DNA of 11,680 bases from an uncultured Lachnospiraceae bacterium (GCA_910577065.1 CAJTLD010000017.1:1680-13359); one strand, 5' to 3'. Numbered from the stretch's first letter, positions 1-7,507 are shown. The notes: generated by a model from the sequence alone, not told the origin. Translations and numbers: made by a program.

Positions 1-792
1 ATATTTTTCCCGGGCATAGTCTACGGCATTTGTAATGTTTACAAATTTGAATTTTGCTTTGTTCAGCAAACCGATTGCATGATTCATATTGACTTCCGAA
101 CGCCTGATTTCCGTCTGGTTGGACGACATTTTTATAAATATGCAAAATCCGCTTAAAGCGGCTGCCAGAAGAACAAACAGCCATGCATATGTCGTATCCT
201 CAAAAAATCCTATCTGCAAAACCAACAGGATAACAACGCTTACCGAAAACACTCCAAACAGCACAAAAGAAAGGATTTTCAATATTTTTTGCTGATGGGA
301 CAATTCCATTTTATTATAGTACCATTCCGTCTTTTCGCCTTCCAGATAATTCATATCTTTTTTTATGGCGGACTGGTATGCTTCGTTAGACTGCAGGCGA
401 AGAATCGCTTTGGGAATGGAATCTTCGTTCTGCTGCATCTGTACAAACTGCGCATCTGAAATCTTTTTGTCCGTATTCTGATACTCCTCCCTCAGAAGGT
501 CTAATTTCTGCACATTTTCTGCCGCGCTGCGAATTTCTTCCCAGTCTTCTTCCGGCAGTTCTTCCAGTACCTGAATGTCATTTAAATAATCTGTAACAAT
601 CCGGTATTCTGCTTTTTCCTCTTCCAGTTCTTTTTTGGCTTCTATAATCTGTTCACAACAGTTAATGATGTAATGCTGTATTTTTTTCTTGCTTAACGAG
701 CCTTCTTCTGCCGCACGCTGCGAAGGTACAATAAGATTTTCCCTTGACGTAATTTCCGCTTTCAGCTTTTTTTTCTTTTTAAAAAAACCCAT
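1..792 (-). CDS. Coiled-coil protein with two membrane segments, C-terminus cut by window edge
   Basis: I do not recognise this family. From an ATG at 792 the frame stays open for 264 codons to base 1, so the C-terminus lies off the left edge. The start follows a GAAAGGG ribosome binding site and sits 13 bp after the stop of the upstream TPR gene, so it belongs to the same operon. Residues 4-11 are strongly basic (FKKKKKLK). Residues 34-160 are highly charged and heptad-like, rich in Glu and Lys, which predicts a long coiled coil. Two hydrophobic segments follow at about 172-197 and 202-220, separated by a few residues, so both ends are likely on the same side of the membrane, probably the cytoplasm given the basic N-terminus. 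A further soluble region starts near 221. No catalytic motif is visible. Inference: it is the membrane anchor or membrane-shaping partner of the three soluble proteins encoded upstream. Confidence 0.8.
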   Translation of the reverse strand, partial: MGFFKKKKKLKAEITSRENLIVPSQRAAEEGSLSKKKIQHYIINCCEQIIEAKKELEEEKAEYRIVTDYLNDIQVLEELPEEDWEEIRSAAENVQKLDLLREEYQNTDKKISDAQFVQMQQNEDSIPKAILRLQSNEAYQSAIKKDMNYLEGEKTEWYYNKMELSHQQKILKILSFVLFGVFSVSVVILLVLQIGFFEDTTYAWLFVLLAAALSGFCIFIKMSSNQTEIRRSEVNMNHAIGLLNKAKFKFVNITNAVDYAREKY

Positions 793-805
793 ATTCTGCC
801 CTTTC

Positions 806-1495
806 TCATTTACTGCTTCTTAGATACGCTTCCTTCCATTGATCCAATGCTTCTTCCGGAATCCGGTAATCCATTGCGCCTGCCTGGGATTGCGGAAAAA
901 TTCCTGCGGCCAGCTGCAGCGCGCTGCGGCGCTGTTTCTTGGAAAGCGGATTTTTATTCCGTTCATATGCTTTACCGTAACAGGCTGCAGCATCTTCAAA
1001 TAAAAACAGGCCCGCATAAGCCGTTCCCATATTATGATAAATGTCGCCGGCAAAAGCCCCGTACGCCTGCGGATGTTCCAGCAGCTTTTTGTATGCCGAA
1101 ATACTGGAGTGATAACGTTTTGTCTGCAGCAGGCGGTCTGCACGGATTTTTTTGCATTCGACTTCACTTTTATGTTCAAAAACGGTTAATTTATCCTGCA
1201 TACAAAGAATTTCCTCTTCCGTACAATAATTGCAGCCGGACGCCACCGCACAGACAAATTCCGAAAACATGCCTTGCGCTTTTAATTGTTCCAGCTTCTC
1301 AGAGAGTTCTTCCATTTGAAGCGCGGTACCGATCCACTGGATCAGTTCCTCATCCATAAAAGACACTTCCACAAGATCAATATATTCCGTCAGATAATAG
1401 CACAGCTCCTCCAGAGAATATACATTTGTGGATATATTTTCAATATAGTAGGGAACCAGAGCCAGTTCCCGGCTGCACAACAGCAATTCACCCAT
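806..1495 (-). CDS. TPR-repeat protein, 229 aa, unknown function
   Basis: This is a soluble helical protein with no signal peptide or membrane segment. The C-terminal half holds TPR-like helix pairs at about residues 117-142 (KIRADRLLQTKRYHSSISAY onwards) and 150-183, the latter with the TPR pattern of Gly/Ala at the small positions (HNMGTAYAGLFLFEDAAACY). The N-terminal half (1-100) is acidic and helical and contains a cysteine cluster CNYC at 88-91. TPRs bind peptides or partner proteins, so an adaptor role is a reasonable inference. The frame is open back to an ATG at 1567, but that start has no ribosome binding site and lies inside the upstream gene. The ATG at 1495 has AGGAGG 4 nt before it, giving 229 residues and a 38-bp gap to the upstream stop. 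It is third in the four-gene operon. I do not recognise a named family. Confidence 0.85.
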   Translation of the reverse strand: MGELLLCSRELALVPYYIENISTNVYSLEELCYYLTEYIDLVEVSFMDEELIQWIGTALQMEELSEKLEQLKAQGMFSEFVCAVASGCNYCTEEEILCMQDKLTVFEHKSEVECKKIRADRLLQTKRYHSSISAYKKLLEHPQAYGAFAGDIYHNMGTAYAGLFLFEDAAACYGKAYERNKNPLSKKQRRSALQLAAGIFPQSQAGAMDYRIPEEALDQWKEAYLRSSK

Positions 1496-1499
1496 ATTT

Positions 1500-1505
1500 C
1501 CTCCT
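1500..1505 (-). promoter_or_regulatory. Ribosome binding site deciding the start of the TPR gene
   Basis: On the minus strand this reads AGGAGG, a full anti-16S match, 4 nt before ATG at 1495. No comparable site precedes the longer in-frame ATG at 1567 or the one at 1519, so the 229-residue form is preferred. Confidence 0.8.
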
Positions 1506-1533
1506 TTGCCTGCTTGCTCCATCAGATAGAATA

Positions 1534-2739
1534 TTAATCCGGATGAATCTTTAACGTATGTTCCCATACTTTGTCCGAACTTTTTACAAATTCCCCAAAT
1601 CCCATATCACGGATACAAAAATGAATCTGATCGGCCGCTATGGGTTTTGCGGTAATACGCAGGCGCGTTGTCCTGCCCTCCCGTTTCGGCATACCGCAAA
1701 GATCCAGCGAACGCACTTGCGGTTTCCCTCCGGACGGCTGCGTCAGCCAAATTTCGATGGAAGGATCCCCACCGGAAATCACTTCATACTCACCTTTGGC
1801 TTCGCACCAGTTCTCTCCCGCCGAAATAAACGTCAGCAATTCGGTTTTACCTTGATTTTTTACTTTCAGTCCCACATTGACGCGCAGTTCATTGTCCCCC
1901 ATATACAAGTATGGCCAGTCTGCTCCGGCTGATTTGGCCGCGGCCGCGTAGCATGCGCCTTTGCTGAACAGATTTTTCCCCATAAACGCACGCCTGCCCC
2001 GGCAAATCACAGTAAGGGATTTTTTCATCCAGTCCCCGTCAAATCCGTCGCCAATCAGATAGACGGAGGAAAAATAGGATCCGCACAGAGATTCCTGCAC
2101 AATAGAAGCAAATTCTGCATCGCGGTTTTCCAATATTGCTCCATAACGTTTCTCCGAAATGGTCACAACCTGCGGAACAGCCTGTTTGTCACGGGTCAGC
2201 TGCCAGTATAAAAGTTTTTTGGACGTATAATAATATAGGGAAATATCATGGATACAAAGTTCCGGAGACTGGCTGTATGCATAATAATAAAAGCTTTCCC
2301 GATAATCTAACAGTATCAGCCCCTCCGGCGGCAGACCCGCCCATTTTGCAAACCGTTTGAATAATTTACGATATTCCATATTCATAAACTCTACGGTAAC
2401 GGCCAGTTTCTGCCGCCTCTTTTCTTTATGGGGCTGTTCAAACAGGCCCATGAGCATTTTCATAAATAAGAACAAAAGTTCTTCTTCGACAGGCTCGTGT
2501 AACAATGCTTTTTTTAAAAGCCCTTCGATACAGGGTCTTTCGTTTTTTCTGGCAAACTGCCTGGCTTCTTCCCCAAACAGCCACGTCCTGCCGTCTTCTG
2601 CTTTTATCGCGCACAAAGGGATTTTGTATACCTCGCTTCCGGTTACCATGCTAAACGTACCCGGTTCGGACATTCCCTGTGCATAATGGCTGACCATTGC
2701 ATATTTGTCATTCAAATCAACGCCAATATATTTTTCCAT
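1534..2739 (-). CDS. Hsp70/actin-fold-like protein with degenerate ATPase motifs (DUF5716-like)
   Basis: 401 residues, starting at ATG 2739 behind GAGGAAG, 27 bp after the stop of the 1177-aa gene. The N-terminus IGVDLND (5-11) resembles the phosphate-1 loop of Hsp70/actin-fold ATPases (GIDLG type). Residues 146-156 (YRESFYYYAYS) sit where Hsp70s have their connecting helix. Residues 226-237 (VYLIGDGFDGDW) resemble the adenosine-binding strand-turn, and 252-266 (FMGKNLFSKGACYAA) resembles the Hsp70 segment ending in GAAxxAA. The phosphate-2 loop expected near 163-171 (DxGGGT in Hsp70) reads HDISLYYYT and has lost its glycines, so ATP hydrolysis is doubtful. The last 110 residues (about 290-401) are beta-rich and differ from the Hsp70 substrate domain. 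From memory the protein resembles the Lachnospiraceae DUF5716 family, which I could not verify. It has no signal peptide. Likely role by inference: nucleotide-sensing or structural subunit of the complex encoded by this operon. Confidence 0.8.
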   Translation of the reverse strand: MEKYIGVDLNDKYAMVSHYAQGMSEPGTFSMVTGSEVYKIPLCAIKAEDGRTWLFGEEARQFARKNERPCIEGLLKKALLHEPVEEELLFLFMKMLMGLFEQPHKEKRRQKLAVTVEFMNMEYRKLFKRFAKWAGLPPEGLILLDYRESFYYYAYSQSPELCIHDISLYYYTSKKLLYWQLTRDKQAVPQVVTISEKRYGAILENRDAEFASIVQESLCGSYFSSVYLIGDGFDGDWMKKSLTVICRGRRAFMGKNLFSKGACYAAAAKSAGADWPYLYMGDNELRVNVGLKVKNQGKTELLTFISAGENWCEAKGEYEVISGGDPSIEIWLTQPSGGKPQVRSLDLCGMPKREGRTTRLRITAKPIAADQIHFCIRDMGFGEFVKSSDKVWEHTLKIHPD

Positions 2740-2766
2740 AGTTCTTCCTCACTGCCAAACAACATA

Positions 2767-5700
2767 TTACAAAATTGTAAATGACTCTCCTGCCATATGT
2801 TCCAGATGTTCAAATTCCAGCATTTTAGACTGTAACAACTCTGTCTTTTGGTATGTTTTGAGCATTATCATTTCATTTAACCTCTCGTAGCGGCTGTCCT
2901 GCATAACGGATTTTACCGGCTTGCACTGCAAAATACCGCTTTCTGTCACCGTTTTTTGCCCGTCGCTTTCTTCTATAATATAGTACTGGACCGTTTCATC
3001 CCAAAATAGGGTAAACGCTTTTACGTAGATTCCCTCCATAACTTCCGGCAGTTCTTCTTCGATATACCTGTCGTCCCCCAGCGCATAACAAAGCTTTATG
3101 CGGCGATGCCTGCAGGCATGGTATTCTATAAAATATTTATCGTTTAACTGGTACTTCATCTGCAGCCCAGCGTTCAGATTTTTATAAAACGCAAAACAAA
3201 TCCCCTGGAATACATAGCGTTTTAAAAGTTCTTCTTCTATCTCTATTTCTTTTTGCTGACGCGGCGGGCAAAACGAATAGTACCTTAACAATTCCAGTTC
3301 GCATACTGCGGCTAAATCGCGCTCATCCAGCCAAAATGATTTTAAGGCCGCGTAAAAACCGTCCGGCAGCGCTATGCCGTGCACAAAACTGTGAAAACAA
3401 AAATAGGTCAGGTACGCTTTTTTTACCAAAGGGCTGCCCGACGCCTCATAACTTTTATATACGGCGCCCACACAGTCAAAAAATCCCGCGGTATAGAGCA
3501 TCTGCACCAATATGCGTTCCGCCAGTTCCTGTGTATCAATATAAAATACCTGCGCGCTTTGAAATACCAAAGCCATTACGTTTGCCGGTCCCTGGTAATA
3601 CCTGCAGAGGTATTCCAAAAGCGTATCGTTATATTTTCCTGCCAGAAACGTATCGGCACAATATTGTACCAAGTCTTCATTTTCTGCAAACTGCGCCCTT
3701 GATATCCGGTTGTTCAGCAGACGAACCCGCATTGAGACAGAAAGCGGCTCAAAACCGTATTCCGATGCAATTTTGTACGCCTGACCGTATAGCTGCTTTT
3801 CAATACACATTTCCAAGATACGGCCTCTTTCTTCGGAAGTAAGAAAAGAAAGATCCACACGCGATAACTCCCGCCGCATTTCTTCCGTTTCATCCTGGAA
3901 AAAAAGCAGACCGAACATTTTAGGGAACAGCCAGGCCCGGTATGCAGGGTTGATTTTCGGGCTTTCCATAAGCGCCTGAAAATATTTTAAATCTTTTTCT
4001 TCAAAAAATTCCTGCGCCCTGCGGTTTGCAAAATAATACAATAAAAACGGAATCCTGCCAGGCGAAAGCTGCATGCACCCCCTTATATACCTGCCGGGAT
4101 ACATCAGTTTTTCCAACTGATAAGATACGCTGCCCGCATAACGGTTCCCATACAGATCTTCAATCAATATCACGTAGTCGTTGGTATACAGCGGGAAATA
4201 CGCCTCTCCATTATAAATCGGCACAATCGCCGGATCCGTCAGCTGCTCCTGCAATATCATTACTTTGGCCGCCTGCGGCTCAAAACAGGTAAGCCTGTGC
4301 ACAAATAAAACATCCGCAAGGGCATCCGATACTTCTGCGAAATAAATTCCATGCGACAACACGTCTGCATAAATCACCGCCAGATTGTCGTCCATATGGC
4401 AAAGCGCCATCTGTTCGGCCGCAAATTTTTCCATAGATGGAAAATGCTGTTCGTATACGTTTGGCTGCTTTGTTTTTGAAGCTATGATATTGACGTATAA
4501 AATCGCTTTCTGCCGGTATCCCAGCTGGTTGTTGTACTTGAAATACATCTGGATAATCTGCGGCACATCCTGCACGTTCCTGGTATCCATCGAAAGCAGG
4601 TACGCTTCGTATAAGCCGGTTATACGAAGCTTTTTTTCTACGCCGAGCGCATACCAGGAAAAGAAACGCCTGCCGTACGCCTGGCTGCGGATCAGGTATT
4701 CGCAGATAACCTTAAGCGCCTGTATGTCTTCCGTCTGCTTATAACAGGCTTCCAACAGCAAAAACGTCCTCTTTTTGTAAGCCTTTCGCATTGGAAAAAC
4801 GGATACGGCCTGTCCCGCAATTTCTTTTGTCAGGGCATTCTGTTTTCTTGCCCAGTTTAAGATTTTTTCTTCAAAATCGCCCAGACGGTTCATCAGGTAC
4901 GGCTCTGCCAGAAATAAAACGTATGCTTCCGCATACAAAATGGGACTGTCCCATCCGCCCATAATCCGTTCTTCAAGCGCTTTTAGTTTCTGGTAACGGT
5001 TCTGTGCATATTCTTTTCTCAAAAACAAAAGGCACCAGAACAAAACAGGATTTTCGGCATGTTCCAGGTAAATCTGTCCAATTTCCCCGGTCAAACGGTC
5101 AATATAAACGTCTTCCCGTTCCATCAGCGTACAGATGTACAGGTAGTACCCCCAACGGGGATTTGTTCTATCTTTCCACTTCCGTTTAAATTCGTCTAAA
5201 ATCCACTCCGTTTCCTGCTTTTGCCCGTTCAGCCAAAATGTCTGCGCTTTTAAAAGACGGTACCAGGCGTTCCCTGAATCGCGCACAATCAGATCGTCTA
5301 AAATCTTTAAGGCAGCGGACGCCCACTTTCCGGTACCGATTTCTTTTAGACGGTATTGCACGTATAATTTCTGCAGCTTTACATAACACTGCCTGATTTC
5401 CCGCCTGGCCGGCCCGGATACGGCTTCGCTGCCTCTGGGAACGGCGCAGACAAATACCGTAAGTTCCTGGTGCATATTTTTCAAGATCAGGCGCCCGAAA
5501 TTTTTGCCGGCATGCATACAGTCCGGATCCAGATAAAATCCGGCGTCTGCTTCGCTCCCCAAAAAATCTTCCATTGTAATCCAGTTTTTTTTGGGCTTTA
5601 TAAATTTGGCGTCGCTTGCCACTTCAAATTCCACATATCCCCAGGTATTCCTGACTACGGGAACATCCTGCGAGATACTTTTGGCAACCTGCTCAAACAT

Positions 5701-6300
5701 ATATTCTGTCTGGTTTACCGTAACGACAACCTGTTCCTTTAATCCGCACGCCAGCAGAAATTCTTCCACTGCCCGTCCCGTCCCGGGCGTTTTCGATAAT
5801 CCTTCGTATAACAGCCGCTGCTTCATATCTGTTTTTTTGAGTATCCCCAAAAAAGACGGGCCGTAAAATATTTTCCTGGCCTCCTGCCAGTTTTTCTGCG
5901 CCAGTCTGACAAAATCCGGAAGGCTTTTTATCATGCCCACCGATGAATCCGAAAACTGTTTCGTGACTGTCACGGCAAATGATATATGGTATTCTTCCTG
6001 GCTGCATATCAGGACAAACTCACCCTTCTGGATATTTCCTTCCGTCAGCCCCGCGCTGTGAAACTCATACCGTATCCGGACTTCTTCCCCTTCAAACCCA
6101 ACGGTCAGACACTTCATCCGCGGATTTAAAGAACAGGCGATTCCTCGCACCGGAACCTGGTTTGTACTCGTGAGCGTAAACTCGCCTCTGTAGTCCGTTC
6201 CTTCCACAACGTCTATTTCAATCCGTTCAGCAGAAAATTCCACCATGGGCTTTGCGCATTCCACCCGGCCTTCTGCAAGTTCTCTTATCCGCTTACGCAC
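2767..6300 (-). CDS. Giant beta-sandwich plus alpha-solenoid protein, 1177 aa (DUF5717-like)
   Basis: First gene of the four-gene operon. The preferred start is GTG at 6300, 4 nt after AGGAGG. An in-frame ATG at 6393 would add 31 residues, but that stretch overlaps the promoter -35 and -10 and has no ribosome binding site. Residues 18-113 have the alternating pattern of an Ig-like beta-sandwich (VEFSAERIEIDVVEGTDYRG, later GEFVLICSQEEYHISFAVTV). Residues 127-170 form a helical linker. Residues 188-288 look like a second beta-sandwich. From about 300 to 1000 the sequence is almost entirely amphipathic helices with TPR-like pairs (for example WASAALKILDDLIVRDSGNA at 326-345), forming a long scaffold. 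The last 180 residues are mixed and beta-rich. No signal peptide or membrane segment is present, so the Ig-like domains appear to be cytoplasmic. From memory it resembles the Lachnospiraceae DUF5717 family, which I could not verify. The function is unknown; a scaffold role is inferred from architecture. Confidence 0.88.
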   Translation of the reverse strand: MRKRIRELAEGRVECAKPMVEFSAERIEIDVVEGTDYRGEFTLTSTNQVPVRGIACSLNPRMKCLTVGFEGEEVRIRYEFHSAGLTEGNIQKGEFVLICSQEEYHISFAVTVTKQFSDSSVGMIKSLPDFVRLAQKNWQEARKIFYGPSFLGILKKTDMKQRLLYEGLSKTPGTGRAVEEFLLACGLKEQVVVTVNQTEYMFEQVAKSISQDVPVVRNTWGYVEFEVASDAKFIKPKKNWITMEDFLGSEADAGFYLDPDCMHAGKNFGRLILKNMHQELTVFVCAVPRGSEAVSGPARREIRQCYVKLQKLYVQYRLKEIGTGKWASAALKILDDLIVRDSGNAWYRLLKAQTFWLNGQKQETEWILDEFKRKWKDRTNPRWGYYLYICTLMEREDVYIDRLTGEIGQIYLEHAENPVLFWCLLFLRKEYAQNRYQKLKALEERIMGGWDSPILYAEAYVLFLAEPYLMNRLGDFEEKILNWARKQNALTKEIAGQAVSVFPMRKAYKKRTFLLLEACYKQTEDIQALKVICEYLIRSQAYGRRFFSWYALGVEKKLRITGLYEAYLLSMDTRNVQDVPQIIQMYFKYNNQLGYRQKAILYVNIIASKTKQPNVYEQHFPSMEKFAAEQMALCHMDDNLAVIYADVLSHGIYFAEVSDALADVLFVHRLTCFEPQAAKVMILQEQLTDPAIVPIYNGEAYFPLYTNDYVILIEDLYGNRYAGSVSYQLEKLMYPGRYIRGCMQLSPGRIPFLLYYFANRRAQEFFEEKDLKYFQALMESPKINPAYRAWLFPKMFGLLFFQDETEEMRRELSRVDLSFLTSEERGRILEMCIEKQLYGQAYKIASEYGFEPLSVSMRVRLLNNRISRAQFAENEDLVQYCADTFLAGKYNDTLLEYLCRYYQGPANVMALVFQSAQVFYIDTQELAERILVQMLYTAGFFDCVGAVYKSYEASGSPLVKKAYLTYFCFHSFVHGIALPDGFYAALKSFWLDERDLAAVCELELLRYYSFCPPRQQKEIEIEEELLKRYVFQGICFAFYKNLNAGLQMKYQLNDKYFIEYHACRHRRIKLCYALGDDRYIEEELPEVMEGIYVKAFTLFWDETVQYYIIEESDGQKTVTESGILQCKPVKSVMQDSRYERLNEMIMLKTYQKTELLQSKMLEFEHLEHMAGESFTIL

Positions 6301-6304
6301 GTTT

Positions 6305-6310
6305 CCTCCT
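6305..6310 (-). promoter_or_regulatory. Ribosome binding site deciding the GTG start of the 1177-aa gene
   Basis: The minus strand reads AGGAGG followed by AAAC and GTG. This perfect site fixes initiation at 6300 and leaves the region up to 6393 as untranslated leader and promoter. Confidence 0.8.
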
Positions 6311-6319
6311 GACAATCTG

Positions 6320-6347
6320 TTGCTTTTTCCGATAAAACAGTTATAAT
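6320..6347 (+). promoter_or_regulatory. Sigma-A type promoter of the plus-strand aminotransferase gene
   Basis: TTGCTT (6320-6325) and a perfect TATAAT (6342-6347) are separated by 16 nt. The predicted start near 6354 gives a leader of about 57 nt. This promoter points toward the minus-strand promoter, so RNA polymerase footprints at the two sites would overlap. The TATAAT lies within the palindrome-like ATAATTAT context of an AT-rich stretch, so a chance match is possible. Confidence 0.5.
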
Positions 6348-6358
6348 TATTACAGTTA
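6337..6358. repeat. Short direct repeat ACAGTTA x2 around the plus-strand -10 box
   Basis: ACAGTTA occurs at 6337-6343 and again at 6352-6358, a period of 15 bp, bracketing the TATAAT of the plus-strand promoter. It could be a pair of activator or repressor half-sites, or chance in AT-rich DNA. Confidence 0.3.
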
Positions 6359-6364
6359 CACGTT

Positions 6365-6393
6365 ATTATAAACGATTTATCAGATAAATTCAA
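6365..6393 (-). promoter_or_regulatory. Sigma-A type promoter of the four-gene minus-strand operon
   Basis: On the minus strand TTGAAT (6388-6393) and TATAAT (6365-6370) are separated by exactly 17 nt, close to the vegetative consensus. The predicted start near 6358 gives a leader of about 58 nt before the GTG at 6300. A 15-bp palindrome occupies most of the spacer and touches the -35 box, suggesting regulation. Confidence 0.7.
6375..6389. promoter_or_regulatory. Perfect 15-bp palindrome, candidate operator
   Basis: ATTTATC-A-GATAAAT is a perfect inverted repeat with 7-bp arms and a 1-bp centre at 6382. It lies in the -35/-10 spacer of the minus-strand promoter and downstream of the predicted plus-strand start. 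A bound repressor dimer there would occlude the minus promoter and could roadblock the plus one. No regulator is encoded in the window, and the arms are AT-rich, so the assignment is inferential. Confidence 0.45.
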
Positions 6394-6410
6394 CCGGAGG
6401 TATCCCAGTT

Positions 6411-7505
6411 ATGTTAAAACATAAAGATCATTTCCATGGCAGCGACCTGGAAAAAATCGAACAGATCTACGGCATTCAAAAAGAGGAAATTACAAACTTT
6501 TCCGCAAATGTCAATCCGCTTGGCATTTCCCCCAACTTAAGAAAAACGCTTTCCGATCATCTTGGCGTCATCACGTCTTATCCGGATCGGGAATACGCTT
6601 CCCTGCGGCAGTGCATTGCAAATTATGTCCGTTCCGATTTTGACAATATTATCGTGGGCAACGGCTCTACCGAACTTATTTCGTTGTTTATCCAGATAGA
6701 ACGTCCCAAAAAAGCCATGGTTTTAGGGCCTACGTATTCCGAATATGAGCGTGAAATCTATTTGGGAGGCGGCACAACCCACTACTATCCGTTAAAGGAA
6801 GAAAACCTGTTTCGCCTGGATCTTTTAGATTTTACAAATCATTTAAACGAAAGCGTCGATCTTCTGGTGATCTGCAATCCGAATAATCCGACTTCTTCTG
6901 CCATTACAAGAGCTCAGATGCGCCGGATTTTAGACGTCTGCAAACAATATGATATTTTTGTGATGGTGGATGAAACTTATGTAGAATTTGCTGATAATAT
7001 GGAAGAAATCACTTCCATTCCATTGACGCATTATTATAACAATATTATTATTCTGCGTGGAACATCGAAATATTTTGCCTCGCCGGGATTAAGGCTTGGA
7101 TATGCGGTAACCGGCAACCGTGATTTGATTAAATCCATCAACACACGGCAAAATCCCTGGACGATAAACTCCCTTGCAGTCATTGCAGGAGAACTGATGT
7201 TTTCCGACCAGGAATATATCCGCAGGACAAAGGAACTGATTTCCTCTGAACGCACGCGGATCTGCCGCGCATTACAAAAGACCCCTTATTTTAAAATCTA
7301 TGAACCAAGCGCTAATTTTATGCTTGCCAAAATCTTAACCGACGGGATAACCTCACAGGATTTATTCGATCGCGCCATCCGGCAGAAGCTTATGATCCGG
7401 GACTGCTCTACGTTTCCGTTCCTGAATCAGAAGTTTATCCGTTTCTGCGTTATGATGCCAAAAGACAACGACCGTCTATTGTCCTGCCTGCTACAAAACA
7501 AATAA
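6411..7505 (+). CDS. PLP-dependent aminotransferase-fold enzyme, HisC/CobD type
   Basis: 364 residues, the usual length for fold-type I class I/II enzymes of the HisC/CobD group. ATG 6411 follows GGAGG at 6396-6400. Near the N-terminus HGSD (9-12) and ITNFSANVNPLG (27-38) match the opening typical of threonine-phosphate decarboxylases (CobD). The PLP pocket is intact: NPNNP at 156-160, VDETY at 186-190 (Asp for the pyridine nitrogen, Tyr for O3'), and the Schiff-base lysine K220 in TSKYFASPGLRLGY. The C-terminal IRDCSTFPFL (329-338) and the substrate-carboxylate Arg R344 (KFIRF) are again CobD-like. The glycine usual after NPNNPT is Ser here. No cobalamin gene is adjacent, so the substrate may be histidinol phosphate, threonine phosphate or another amino acid. 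It is a soluble cytoplasmic enzyme and stands alone, divergent from the left operon and convergent with the phosphopantetheinyl transferase gene. Confidence 0.88.
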   Translation: MLKHKDHFHGSDLEKIEQIYGIQKEEITNFSANVNPLGISPNLRKTLSDHLGVITSYPDREYASLRQCIANYVRSDFDNIIVGNGSTELISLFIQIERPKKAMVLGPTYSEYEREIYLGGGTTHYYPLKEENLFRLDLLDFTNHLNESVDLLVICNPNNPTSSAITRAQMRRILDVCKQYDIFVMVDETYVEFADNMEEITSIPLTHYYNNIIILRGTSKYFASPGLRLGYAVTGNRDLIKSINTRQNPWTINSLAVIAGELMFSDQEYIRRTKELISSERTRICRALQKTPYFKIYEPSANFMLAKILTDGITSQDLFDRAIRQKLMIRDCSTFPFLNQKFIRFCVMMPKDNDRLLSCLLQNK

Positions 7506-7507
7506 AA

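Larger units (their letters stand above)
6301..6410. other. Divergent intergenic control region
   Basis: This 110-bp AT-rich stretch separates the left operon from the plus-strand aminotransferase gene and is the only sizeable non-coding gap in the window. It holds the two facing promoters, the 15-bp palindrome, the ACAGTTA direct repeat and both ribosome binding sites. No riboswitch-like structure was seen; the leaders are about 57-58 nt. Confidence 0.7.

Noticed and set aside
89..295. Plus-strand open frame of 68 codons at the left edge
   Set aside because: It is antisense to the membrane segments of the coiled-coil gene, which stays open for 264 codons on the minus strand.
847..1359. Plus-strand open frame of 170 codons
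   Set aside because: It is antisense to the TPR gene, whose start, ribosome binding site and operon position are well supported.
2767..2780. TTACAA-AA-TTGTAA inverted repeat at the end of the 1177-aa gene
   Set aside because: The arms are short and AT-rich, the loop is 2 nt and there is no T tract, so it is neither a terminator nor a convincing operator.
3336..3842. Plus-strand open frame of 168 codons
   Set aside because: It lies antisense within the continuous 1177-aa gene, has no ribosome binding site and shows a low-complexity, Arg/Pro-rich translation.
6301..6393. N-terminal extension of the 1177-aa protein to an ATG at 6393
   Set aside because: The extension overlaps a consensus promoter, lacks a ribosome binding site and is Cys/Asn-rich unlike the rest; the GTG at 6300 has a perfect site.
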